In this document: in pieces, positions 49,401 through 58,350 of the stretch
Position numbering within the stretch: position 1 is the stretch's first letter
Layout of the letters: each line of letters opens with the position of its first letter
NCBI GenBank assembly: GCA_009746045.1
Contig: RPFO01000253.1
Coordinates: 893,220 to 951,569, forward strand
From: Mesostigma viride
Lineage: Eukaryota > Streptophyta > Mesostigmatophyceae > Mesostigmatales > Mesostigmataceae
Direction: 5' to 3'
Length of the DNA: 58,350 bases
The notes under the pieces: model-generated
What the model was told of the DNA's origin: nothing
The model's input: the letters and a program-made list of their open reading frames with translations, nothing else
Databases searched by the model: none
Made by a program: the position numbers and the translations under genes

Positions 49401-50492
49401 CTCTGGCGCCTCCGGCGGAGCCTCTATGGGCTCAAACAGGCGCCCCGGAACTGGCACCACACGCTCCGGGACTACCTCATCCATGAGACTGGCGCTGTCC
49501 AGAGCACCACGGACACGTGTCTGTTCCTGTATGTTGGTGGTTTTGCCTTCGTCCATGTCGACGATCTCCTGGTCTCCCACTCCTCGGCGGAGTGGCTATC
49601 GCAGTGGACCCAACGGGTGTCCCAGCGCTTCCAGATCACCGAGACGGATGCCCCCTCCCTCTTTCTGGGGGTCTCCCTGGTCCTCGACCCGCCGGCGCGC
49701 ACAGTTTTTCTGCACCAAGGCCCGTATCTGGAGGCCCTCGCTGAGCGCTTTGGGGTCTCCCCACGGGCGGTGAAGACGCCCGTCGTCCCCAACACCCCCC
49801 GTGGTGAGGGGGGGCTTCTCAACGCGGACGACACTCGCGTCTACCAAGCGATCACCGGGGCACTCCTGTATGCGATGGGATGCACTCGGCCTGACCTGGC
49901 ATTCGCAGTCAACCTGCTGACTCAGAATATGAAAAACCCTACTGTAAGCGACCTTGGGCTGGCACGCCGGGTGCTTCAGTACGCGGTACACACCAAGGAC
50001 CTGGGTCTGTCCTACTCGGGGCAGGGGGGGCTGGTGGCCTACTCGGATGCCGACTGGGCAAACGATCCTGTGGACCGCAAGTCAATCACTGGCAACGTGG
50101 TCATGTACCGCGGTGCTGCGGTGGAGTGGACCAGTCGCAAGCAGCCCACTCCAGCCCTGTCCACCTGTGAGGCCGAGTACATGGCCCTGTGCGGTGTCAC
50201 GCAGCAGGTGGTCCCCCTTCTCACCATCACCAAGGAGTTGGGTGACCCGGCCTCAGGGCCAATTCAGGTGTTTTGCGACAACACTGGTGCTGTGGCTCTG
50301 TCACGAGACCCTGTTCACCCTCGGCGTACCAAGCACATCGACGTCAAGTACCACTACATTCGCGCGAAGGTCGCGGATGGCACCGTTCAGGTGTCTCACC
50401 TTCCTGGGGCAGCGATGATCGCCGACATGCTCACCAAGGCACTACCTGAGCCACGTTTTGTGGAGCTCAGACACAAGTTGTTGGGTATTTGA
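45368..50492 (+). CDS. copia Gag-Pol polyprotein (one frameshift)
   Basis: Starts MASGTRSQVASAG at 45368 in one frame and continues in another (stop at 50492) after a run of ten G at 45640-45649; a one-base slip there is either a real mutation or an assembly error. Domains by position: Gag (about 45660-46270); Gly/Asn-rich repeat encoded by GGCAAC units (46340-46500); CCHC knuckle CSVCAKPGHDAATC (46588-46629); protease VDTGA (about 46997); integrase HHCC (HLRLGH, CPSC; about 47370-47480) and DDE core (CDLLGP, RSDQDAVF, PEQNGVAERFW; about 47560-47890); reverse transcriptase (LPTKWVFAQK, QLDVRTAFLYAEL, LYGLKQAPRNW, VDDLLV; about 49110-49575); RNase H (YSDADWA, STCEAEYMAL, VFCDNTGAV; about 50040-50330), ending LTKALPEPRFVELRHKLLGI. 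Integrase before RT is the Ty1/copia order. Apart from the G10 slip all domains look complete. Confidence 0.9.
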
Positions 50493-50633
50493 GTTACTGG
50501 CAATTAGTGATGAGACAACATAAGGACACACTTGCTAGCCTGTGACACTGGTCCCATACTACAGTTCTTTTAGTGAACATTTGTTCTGGCTTGCTTGAGT
50601 TTGTTTTCCGGCCTGTGTGCCGAGTAAGGGGGG

Positions 50634-51072
50634 TGTCAGAAGTATCGACACACCTGCCTGAAACTAGTACTTATAGTTTAGTGCTAGCTCTCATGGACTA
50701 CATGAACGGGCATGTGCCGCATGTTTAAGTTCTGTTCCATAAGTGACCCAGTCATTCTGTGACTGACCTTGAACTTTGGTTGTGAATGGTTGGCTTGAGA
50801 TCACGTCGGTTATGATTGTAACTGCCACACAGTCAGAAAAGAACCGGTTTGGTGTGGCCACGTTGTAGGTAGATCATAACTGCTACCCAGTAGCTGAGCC
50901 TGGAATTGTTTAAAAGGCGAAGCTACGCACCTTGTTTGCTCTCTTAGTACCTCACACCTCACACACTCCTGTGGTGGAACTAGCAGCCGGCCAGCTGCCG
51001 ACTGAGACTTATTTTTATCTGAGTGAAATAAAGTAAAACTTTGTGGCAAACATTGTTTTCTCACTCCTAACA
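50634..51072 (+). repeat. copia 3' LTR
   Basis: Begins TGTCAGAAGTATCGACACAC directly after the polypurine tract and ends TCACTCCTAACA. The promoter-like TTTAAAAGGCG (50909) and an AATAAAG near 51028 fit a U3-R-U5 layout. Confidence 0.75.
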
Positions 51073-52339
51073 GTCCTACCACTCTAACGGACTGAGTTTG
51101 TGCGCCTACCAGGCGCCGCGCCAATAATAATTTAACGGTCAAACCTGGGGGGATCGAAAGATCTAGACGTCAGCTTTCCGTAGAGCACTTCAGACCGTAC
51201 TTTGGACACCTGGCCAGGGAGATATGCTTGAGCAAAGTTAGGGGGGTACCATGGTCCAACGGGACCGACGTGCAGGAAAAATATTGACGCGCACGGCTAT
51301 GGCGGTGCAAAGAACTGACTGGTACGAGAGAATGGCTTGACGTATTGGACTCAAATTTTGTAGGCATGATTCTTAGATCCTAAAAATTGAATATCCCTAG
51401 CCATGGAAGGTTCGGAGATACGTAGATGGGTCTCGGGGTGCTGGTCGGCGCAGCAAATGACGTTAGCGGCCAGGCAGTGATGATGCGAGTGCTGCATGTT
51501 GCTAGGCCGAATTTTCCCAGACATCTGCGCATCGATCAATTTAGTACGTTGTTCCCAACAAGATTTATTAGCATTGGCAGCCAGTAAAGGCTCGAGGCTA
51601 CGTCCATTACTCTGGCGTGCTGGCTCGCGCAAGAAAGGTAATCTGCTGTACCGACCTGGTGCGTTCTAGCCTCCAAGCGTGTTCTATTAGCCGTATATAG
51701 TTGTATTATCGTTTAAAGCTAATATCAGAGTTATTACCGAGGGGTTGTGATTGTCTTTTTGTTGTTTTGCTGCCTCTACGCATCGGCTTGTCATGGTTGG
51801 GGAATACCATCAGGTCAAGCAGATTTTGGACCATGTTTGGTCACCGTTAGCTGATGCTGCAACGGAAATAGCGAGGTAACGATTGTTATCGGTCACTAAT
51901 ATGGTAACGTTGATTACCCAATGCTTTTCCTTGGTCAAGCACCCCGAGACAAGTTCTTTTCTTATCAGTGTTAGGCGTGGCTTCTTGTTTTGCTGGCCAT
52001 CGCCCACCTTCTTGTTTTGCATCCATTGCATGTGAAAATCGTGGAGATACCCATAACCTGTTTGCATGGGAGCATTATACCAATTTATTCCTATTGTTTT
52101 ATTCATTGTTTCCAAGAACATAGAGGTGTTCTGTCGTTCATTGGGTGTGTTAGTGATGTAGCTCCTTGCCACCCTTTGTACGCGCGCTTTAGGCCTTGAT
52201 ATGAGCCTTACACCTATTGTATAGCATGAGCTTGTGTCTTATATGCTGGACATGGTGTTGGCATTGCTTTTGTGGCCATCTAGTTGTTGTTTTGTGCCAC
52301 TTTGGGATAGGAAACCTATACGGCAGTTCTAGCAACCGT

Positions 52340-52383
52340 CCCAAAATAGCTTGCACCGTTATAACGGTCTGAGCTATTTTGGG
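52340..52383. repeat. 44-bp near-perfect palindrome in the piggyBac-like element
   Basis: CCCAAAATAGCT (52340-52351) pairs with AGCTATTTTGGG (52372-52383) around the core ACCGTTATAACGGT. One mismatch and two G-T pairs lie in between. The core is identical to that of the palindrome at 21434-21467, while the outer arms differ. Confidence 0.88.
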
Positions 52384-52748
52384 CTGTTTGCTAGCTAGCA
52401 TGTGCAGTTCTGTGACATTTCATGCTGTGAATGCATTGATGGCATGCCTGTGATTCTAATAAACTGCCTTTAAAAGGCCAGGGCCACCTGATTTGTGTAA
52501 ATGGTCTATAATGCATTATATATGTCTCCAACCCCATGTGCACCGTACCCCCCTGGGGGGGGTGCTATTTATAGCATGCATGGGGCATAGATATGTGACC
52601 AACCAAATTTCCCAAACATTATTTGATATAAAAGCATGCTTGGTTCCAAGGGTGGGCCAGAAAATGTTATTTGGCTAGTTACTCTCAGGCGCACAAAGAT
52701 ACCCAAACTCAGTCCGTTTCGGTGGTTCCAGTCCAGACGGTTGAAGAG

Positions 52749-55700
52749 TTATAGGAACCCACCTCGGCTGGATAGCAATGAAAACTTACTCGCCCACCTT
52801 CCCGGCAAGAAGCATTGCGCAAATAAAGTGGGAGTTTTTACTGGTCGTTCCGTCGGATCCGGAAGTCCCCAGTTCAAACCCGCGCAGGGGCAAGCGGTCC
52901 TAAGTTTTCTGCATGTTCCCATCAGCTGCTATCTACAGTGCCGTAAGCGGAACCGCCCACACTCCCTTATAGGAACCCACCTCGGCTGGATAGCAATGAA
53001 AACTTACTCGCCCACCTTCCCGGCAAGAAGCATTGCGCAAATAAAGTGGGAGTTTTTACTGGTCGTTCCGTCGGATCCGGAAGTCCCCAGTTCAAACCCG
53101 CGCAGGGGCTAGCGGTCCTAAGTTTTCTGCATGTTCCCATCAGCTGCTATCTACAGTGCCGTAAGCGGAACCGCCCACACTCCCTTATAGGAACCCACCT
53201 CGGCTGGATAGCAATGAAAACTTACTCGCCCACCTTCCCGGCAAGAAGCATTGCGCAAATAAAGTGGGAGTTTTTACTGGTCGTTCCGTCGGATCCGGAA
53301 GTCCCCAGTTCAAACCCGCGCAGGGGCTAGCGGTCCTAAGTTTTCTGCATGTTCCCATCAGCTGCTATCTACAGTGCCGTAAGCGGAACCGCCCACACTC
53401 CCTTATAGGAACCCACCTCGGCTGGATAGCAATGAAAACTTACTCGCCCACCTTGAACCCGGCAAGAAGCATTGCGCAAATAAAGTGGGAGTTTTTACTG
53501 GTCGTTCCGTCGGATCCGGAAGTCCCCAGTTCAAACCCGCGCAGGGGCTAGCGGTCCTAAGTTTTCTGCATGTTCCCATCAGCTGCTATCTACAGTGCCG
53601 TAAGCGGAACCGCCCACACTCCCTTATAGGAACCCACCTCGGCTGGATAGCAATGAAAACTTACTCGCCCACCTTCCCGGCAAGAAGCATTGCGCAAATA
53701 AAGTGGGAGTTTTTACTGGTCGTTCCGTCGGATCCGGAAGTCCCCAGTTCAAACCCGCGCAGGGGCTAGCGGTCCTAAGTTTTCTGCATGTTCCCATCAG
53801 CTGCTATCTACAGTGCCGTAAGCGGAACCGCCCACACTCCCTTATAGGAACCCACCTCGGCTGGATAGCAATGAAAACTTACTCGCCCACCTTCCCGGCA
53901 AGAAGCATTGCGCAAATAAAGTGGGAGTTTTTACTGGTCGTTCCGTCGGATCCGGAAGTCCCCAGTTCAAACCCGCGCAGGGGCTAGCGGTCCTAAGTTT
54001 TCTGCATGTTCCCATCAGCTGCTATCTACAGTGCCGTAAGCGGAACCGCCCACACTCCCTTATAGGAACCCACCTCGGCTGGATAGCAATGAAAACTTAC
54101 TCGCCCACCTTCCCGGCAAGAAGCATTGCGCAAATAAAGTGGGAGTTTTTACTGGTCGTTCCGTCGGATCCGGAAGTCCCCAGTTCAAACCCGCGCAGGG
54201 GCTAGCGGTCCTAAGTTTTCTGCATGTTCCCATCAGCTGCTATCTACAGTGCCGTAAGCGGAACCGCCCACACTCCCTTATAGGAACCCACCTCGGCTGG
54301 ATAGCAATGAAAACTTACTCGCCCACCTTCCCGGCAAGAAGCATTGCGCAAATAAAGTGGGAGTTTTTACTGGTCGTTCCGTCGGATCCGGAAGTCCCCA
54401 GTTCAAACCCGCGCAGGGGCTAGCGGTCCTAAGTTTTCTGCATGTTCCCATCAGCTGCTATCTACAGTGCCGTAAGCGGAACCGCCCACACTCCCTTATA
54501 GGAACCCACCTCGGCTGGATATTAGCAATGAAAACTTACTCGCCCACCTTCCCGGCAAGAAGCATTGCGCAAATAAAGTGGGAGTTTTTACTGGTCGTTC
54601 CGTCGGATCCGGAAGTCCCCAGTTCAAACCCGCGCATGCAGGGGCTAGCGGTCCTAAGTTTTCTGCATGTTCCCATCAGCTGCTATCTACAGTGCCGTAA
54701 GCGGAACCGCCCACACTCCCTTATAGGAACCCACCTCGGCTGGATAGCAATGAAAACTTACTCGCCCACCTTCCCGGCAAGAAGCATTGCGCAAATAAAG
54801 TGGGAGTTTTTACTGGTCGTTCCGTCGGATCCGGAAGTCCCCAGTTCAAACCCGCGCAGGGGCTAGCGGTCCTAAGTTTTCTGCATGTTCCCATCAGCTG
54901 CTATCTACAGTGCCGTAAGCGGAACCGCCCACACTCCCTTATAGGAGCCCACCTCGGCTGGATAGCAATGAAAACTTACTCGCCCACCTTCCCGGCAAGA
55001 AGCATTGCGCAAATAAAGTGGGAGTTTTTACTGGTCGTTCCGTCGGATCCGGAAGTCCCCAGTTCAAACCCGCGCAGGGGCTAGCGGTCCTAAGTTTTCT
55101 GCATGTTCCCATCAGCTGCTATCTACAGTGCCGTAAGCGGAACCGCCCACACTCCCTTATAGGAACCCACCTCGGCTGGATAGCAATGAAAACTTACTCG
55201 CCCACCTTCCCGGCAAGAAGCATTGCGCAAATAAAGTGGGAGTTTTTACTGGTCGTTCCGTCGGATCCGGAAGTCCCCAGTTCAAACCCGCGCAGGGGCT
55301 AGCGGTCCTAAGTTTTCTGCATGTTCCCATCAGCTGCTATCTACAGTGCCGTAAGCGGAACCGCCCACACTCCCTTATAGGAACCCACCTCGGCTGGATA
55401 TTAGCAATGAAAACTTACTCGCCCACCTTCCCGGCAAGAAGCATTGCGCAAATAAAGTGGGAGTTTTTACTGGTCGTTCCGTCGGATCCGGAAGTCCCCA
55501 GTTCAAACCCGCGCATGCAGGGGCTAGCGGTCCTAAGTTTTCTGCATGTTCCCATCAGCTGCTATCTACAGTGCCGTAAGCGGAACCGCCCACACTCCCT
55601 TATAGGAACCCACCTCGGCTGGATAGCAATGAAAACTTACTCGCCCACCTTCCCGGCAAGAAGCATTGCGCAAATAAAGTGGGAGTTTTTACTGGTCGTT

Positions 55701-57119
55701 CCGTCGGATCCGGAAGTCCCCAGTTCAAACCCGCGCAGGGGCTAGCGGTCCTAAGTTTTCTGCATGTTCCCATCAGCTGCTATCTACAGTGCCGTAAGCG
55801 GAACCGCCCACACTCCCTTATAGGAGCCCACCTCGGCTGGATAGCAATGAAAACTTACTCGCCCACCTTCCCGGCAAGAAGCATTGCGCAAATAAAGTGG
55901 GAGTTTTTACTGGTCGTTCCGTCGGATCCGGAAGTCCCCAGTTCAAACCCGCGCAGGGGCTAGCGGTCCTAAGTTTTCTGCATGTTCCCATCAGCTGCTA
56001 TCTACAGTGCCGTAAGCGGAACCGCCCACACTCCCTTATAGGAACCCACCTCGGCTGGATAGCAATGAAAACTTACTCGCCCACCTTCCCGGCAAGAAGC
56101 ATTGCGCAAATAAAGTGGGAGTTTTTACTGGTCGTTCCGTCGGATCCGGAAGTCCCCAGTTCAAACCCGCGCAGGGGCTAGCGGTCCTAAGTTTTCTGCA
56201 TGTTCCCATCAGCTGCTATCTACAGTGCCGTAAGCGGAACCGCCCACACTCCCTTATAGGAACCCACCTCGGCTGGATAGCAATGAAAACTTACTCGCCC
56301 ACCTTCCCGGCAAGAAGCATTGCGCAAATAAAGTGGGAGTTTTTACTGGTCGTTCCGTCGGATCCGGAAGTCCCCAGTTCAAACCCGCGCAGGGGCTAGC
56401 GGTCCTAAGTTTTCTGCATGTTCCCATCAGCTGCTATCTACAGTGCCGTAAGCGGAACCGCCCACACTCCCTTATAGGAACCCACCTCGGCTGGATAGCA
56501 ATGAAAACTTACTCGCCCACCTTCCCGGCAAGAAGCATTGCGCAAATAAAGTGGGAGTTTTTACTGGTCGTTCCGTCGGATCCGGAAGTCCCCAGTTCAA
56601 ACCCGCGCAGGGGCTAGCGGTCCTAAGTTTTCTGCATGTTCCCATCAGCTGCTATCTACAGTGCCGTAAGCGGAACCGCCCACACTCCCTTATAGGAACC
56701 CACCTCGGCTGGATAGCAATGAAAACTTACTCGCCCACCTTCCCGGCAAGAAGCATTGCGCAAATAAAGTGGGAGTTTTTACTGGTCGTTCCGTCGGATC
56801 CGGAAGTCCCCAGTTCAAACCCGCGCAGGGGCTAGCGGTCCTAAGTTTTCTGCATGTTCCCATCAGCTGCTATCTACAGTGCCGTAAGCGGAACCGCCCA
56901 CACTCCCTTATAGGAACCCACCTCGGCTGGATAGCAATGAAAACTTACTCGCCCACCTTCCCGGCAAGAAGCATTGCGCAAATAAAGTGGGAGTTTTTAC
57001 TGGTCGTTCCGTCGGATCCGGAAGTCCCCAGTTCAAACCCGCGCAGGGGCTAGCGGTCCTAAGTTTTCTGCATGTTCCCATCAGCTGCTATCTACAGTGC
57101 CGTAAGCGGAACCGCCCAC
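52749..57119 (+). repeat. 218-bp satellite, right part (20 copies)
   Basis: Continues the array at 43637-45075 after the inserted element. Marker variants (an extra ATT after GGCTGGAT at 54520 and 55399; an extra TGCA in CGCGCATGCAGG at 54636 and 55515; AGGAGCCCA at 54946 and 55825) each recur exactly 879 bp apart, so a four-unit block was duplicated. The last unit breaks off at ACCGCCCAC before ACATAAATATCTTG (57120-57133). Confidence 0.95.
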
Positions 57120-57133
57120 ACATAAATATCTTG
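57120..57133 (+). repeat. 14-bp direct repeat, right copy
   Basis: ACATAAATATCTTG, the partner of 43623-43636. It starts directly after the last, incomplete satellite unit. Confidence 0.75.
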
Positions 57134-57527
57134 GAAATTGGGCGCGGCGCGCGATGGTTGGCATCTTGGAATTGCACCGCGCGCAGCACGAAGATCTCCG
57201 CGGGTAGCCTCGCACTGCCACGTGGACTTCCCATGCGACTCTTGGAGACGCGCATCACCATTCACATCCTCAACTGTCAGACAAAAAATACTTTTCTACA
57301 CAGTCATTTGTGTTAGTTGCACGGCAGTTACCCACATCCAGTCGCCGAAGTGGTATGCATACGAACCGTCGTGCCGGCCTGCGAGGAATTGCCACTTCGG
57401 GCGTACCGTTGTTGGGCATGTAACTTGACCTGGCCCGATCGTAGGCGATTGGGGAGTGGTGACAAGAAGCGGCCTCAGGACTGGCACGAGTTTCACCCGT
57501 ATAAGTCAGCCTCTTTATCGCGCAACC
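57134..57527. other. presumed promoter and 5' UTR of the J-domain gene
   Basis: No gene is recognised. Open frames exist but have no domain. The position just before the strong start context at 57528 suggests regulatory and leader sequence. Confidence 0.35.
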
Positions 57528-58187
57528 ATGGCCTCGCTATTATCGCCCCTCTCCGTGCTTCCTACCTTTGTGGGGGGAGGCCATTACCTTCAGGGAAGGC
57601 CAAATTGCGTGTCCAGCGGCAGCCTGGCATCCGGATTCCTGTGCCGGTGAAGAAAGGGAAGAGAGCGACTGTTGCGGCGAAGTCGTCTGAGGAAGGCCCT
57701 TCGTCTTCCTCATCCCCGACTACTACGAACTGCTTCAGGTCCCGCGAGACGCAGATGGTAAGAAGGGCCAGCTGAGGCAACCAGAGTGGGAAGTCGCAAA
57801 TTCTCAGCCAGAAATATGACTGCAGCGTGCCGACCTAGGCCTGGCTCGTGGGAACCTGCGTCTGCGAACGCTATTGGCGGCATGCAACGTCCATCCCATT
57901 CTTCACTGCATCCCATCGTACCTGCGCCAGTGAAAGCGCCATTCAGACGTTTCAGGCATCTTAGCTGAGGTGGGGATGAGGAGAGTGCGTGCCCATTCCC
58001 TCAAAACCTCTGGCGTGCGTGTCTTATTCTCCGTGCTCCATGGGACTACCTCCCTTGTGCGTTTCAAATGCATGTGAATCGAACCATGCAACGATCAATC
58101 GGCGAACCTTGGTCCGCAGCCGCCGAGATCAAGGCCAACTACCGACGCTTCATGAAGCTGTACCACCCCGACCGTGGGTGGCCCGCG
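57528..58187 (+). CDS. J-domain (DnaJ-like) protein, partial, possibly plastid-targeted
   Basis: ATG 57528 lies in CAACCATGG, a strong algal start context. The first frame reads MASLLSPLSVLPTFVGGGHY with many Ser and no acidic residues, like a plastid transit peptide (inference). It stops at 57648; an overlapping frame carries VPVKKGKRATVAAKSSEEGP; a third frame from 57691 carries PDYYELLQVPRDAD, the start of a J domain. The intron 57758-58119 (GTAAGA..CCGCAG, phase 1) leads to AAEIKANYRRFMKLYHPDRG (58120-58187), with the HPD motif that stimulates Hsp70 ATPase. A donor-like GTACGTG follows at 58188. The two upstream frame changes could be sequence errors, tiny introns or decay. The J-domain exon pair itself is convincing; the N-terminal model is not. 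The rest of the gene lies beyond the window. Confidence 0.65.
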
Positions 58188-58350
58188 GTACGTGTGTCCA
58201 GCCCACAGTACGTACCTTGTATAGACAGTACCTGCCACAGAACTGGCTGGTGCAAATGCCTGGCTGGCGCAAAGAATGTCCTTTGTTGCATGGGAAACCG
58301 TGCCCAGGAAAGGCTTGGGTTAGGTTAGGGGGTGGGGAGTTAGGGTGCGG
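58188..58350 (+). other. intron or downstream part of the J-domain gene
   Basis: Starts with the donor-like GTACGTGTG. No further J-domain residues are seen before the window ends, so it is probably intron. Confidence 0.4.

Larger units (their letters stand above)
45121..51072 (+). mobile_element. Ty1/copia retrotransposon lacking its 5' LTR
   Basis: Starts at TGGCATCGGAGTG (45121-45133), resembling the plant copia primer-binding site TGGTATCAGAGC, and ends with a single LTR of 439 bp (50634-51072; TGTCAG...CTAACA). The LTR is preceded by a polypurine tract (AAGGGGGG, 50626-50633) and contains a TATA-like TTTAAAAGG (about 50909). No second LTR is found in the window: the 45 bp before 45121 belong to the piggyBac-like host element. 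Confidence 0.85.
45076..52748. mobile_element. piggyBac-like non-autonomous element, split by a copia element
   Basis: The ends inside the satellite are CTCTTAAACCGT (45076-45087) and, inverted, CTCTTCAACCGT (52748 downwards). Both arms align to the ends of the piggyBac at 21061-24409: 45090-45116 with its right end, 51077-51200 with its next inner segment (CTAACGGACTGAGTTTGTG), and 52540-52748 with its left end (AAAATGTTATTTGGCTAGTT). No transposase remains. TTAT is present at the right (52749-52752), but the matching copy at the left is missing. The second piece, 51073-52748, has no gene; it carries a 44-bp palindrome at 52340-52383. Confidence 0.75.

Noticed and set aside
43634-57053. Repeated 94-aa frames (MGVFTGRSVGSGSPQFKPAQ..)
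   Set aside because: One per 218-bp unit and out of phase with the next unit; this reflects recent duplication, not conserved coding. No domain is seen.

Overview
The window looks like nuclear DNA of a green alga (chlorophyte, probably of the Chlamydomonas/Volvox order). Host genes are GC-rich and carry spliceosomal introns with GT..AG borders, and one start sits in a strong algal context (CAACCATGG). Most of the window is transposable elements of plant and algal types separated by AT-rich DNA. Nothing is prokaryotic: there are no operons, no Shine-Dalgarno sites and no CRISPR array. The organism call is inference; no marker gene or rRNA is present.

Only three host genes can be supported. 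(1) 1934-3446 (+): a two-exon membrane-anchored kelch-repeat protein. (2) 43200 down to 39158 (-): at least four phase-0-joined exons of a protein with an N-terminal C6H2/MYND-like zinc finger; its 3' end is not resolved. (3) 57528 to about 58187 (+): the start of a J-domain protein, split by an intron and showing reading-frame problems.

Layout. 0.3-1.2 kb: Tc1/mariner-like MITE. 1.9-3.4 kb: kelch gene. 4.9-6.8 kb: degenerate non-LTR ORF1-type element. 6.8-13.6 kb: cluster of restriction-like-endonuclease (RLE) LINEs, one apparently intact (1210 aa), the others truncated and several in opposite orientation. 13.8-15.5 kb: TIR element without a gene. 15.5-17.3 kb: ORF1 element and LINE 3' ends. 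17.4-33.9 kb: one 16.6-kb hAT-type insertion, defined by TIRs, an 8-bp target duplication and an empty-site paralogue at 5.35 kb. Its hexamer (GTTCGT) subterminal repeat has grown to about 4.7 kb and has itself received two further TIR elements, one of which holds a dead piggyBac. 33.9-36.9 kb: LINE debris. 38-43 kb: zinc-finger gene, with minisatellites and a G-rich tract in its introns. 43.6-57.1 kb: 218-bp satellite of about 27 copies, flanked as a whole by a 14-bp direct repeat and split by a piggyBac-like element that carries a one-LTR copia element. 57.5 kb to end: J-domain gene.

The genes do not form a pathway. The coherent story is nested transposition. Simple repeats, namely (AT)n, the GTTCGT array and the 218-bp satellite, act as recurring landing sites, and several insertions can be dated relative to each other. 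Frequent single-base frameshifts, some in homopolymers, mean that part of the apparent decay could be assembly error.
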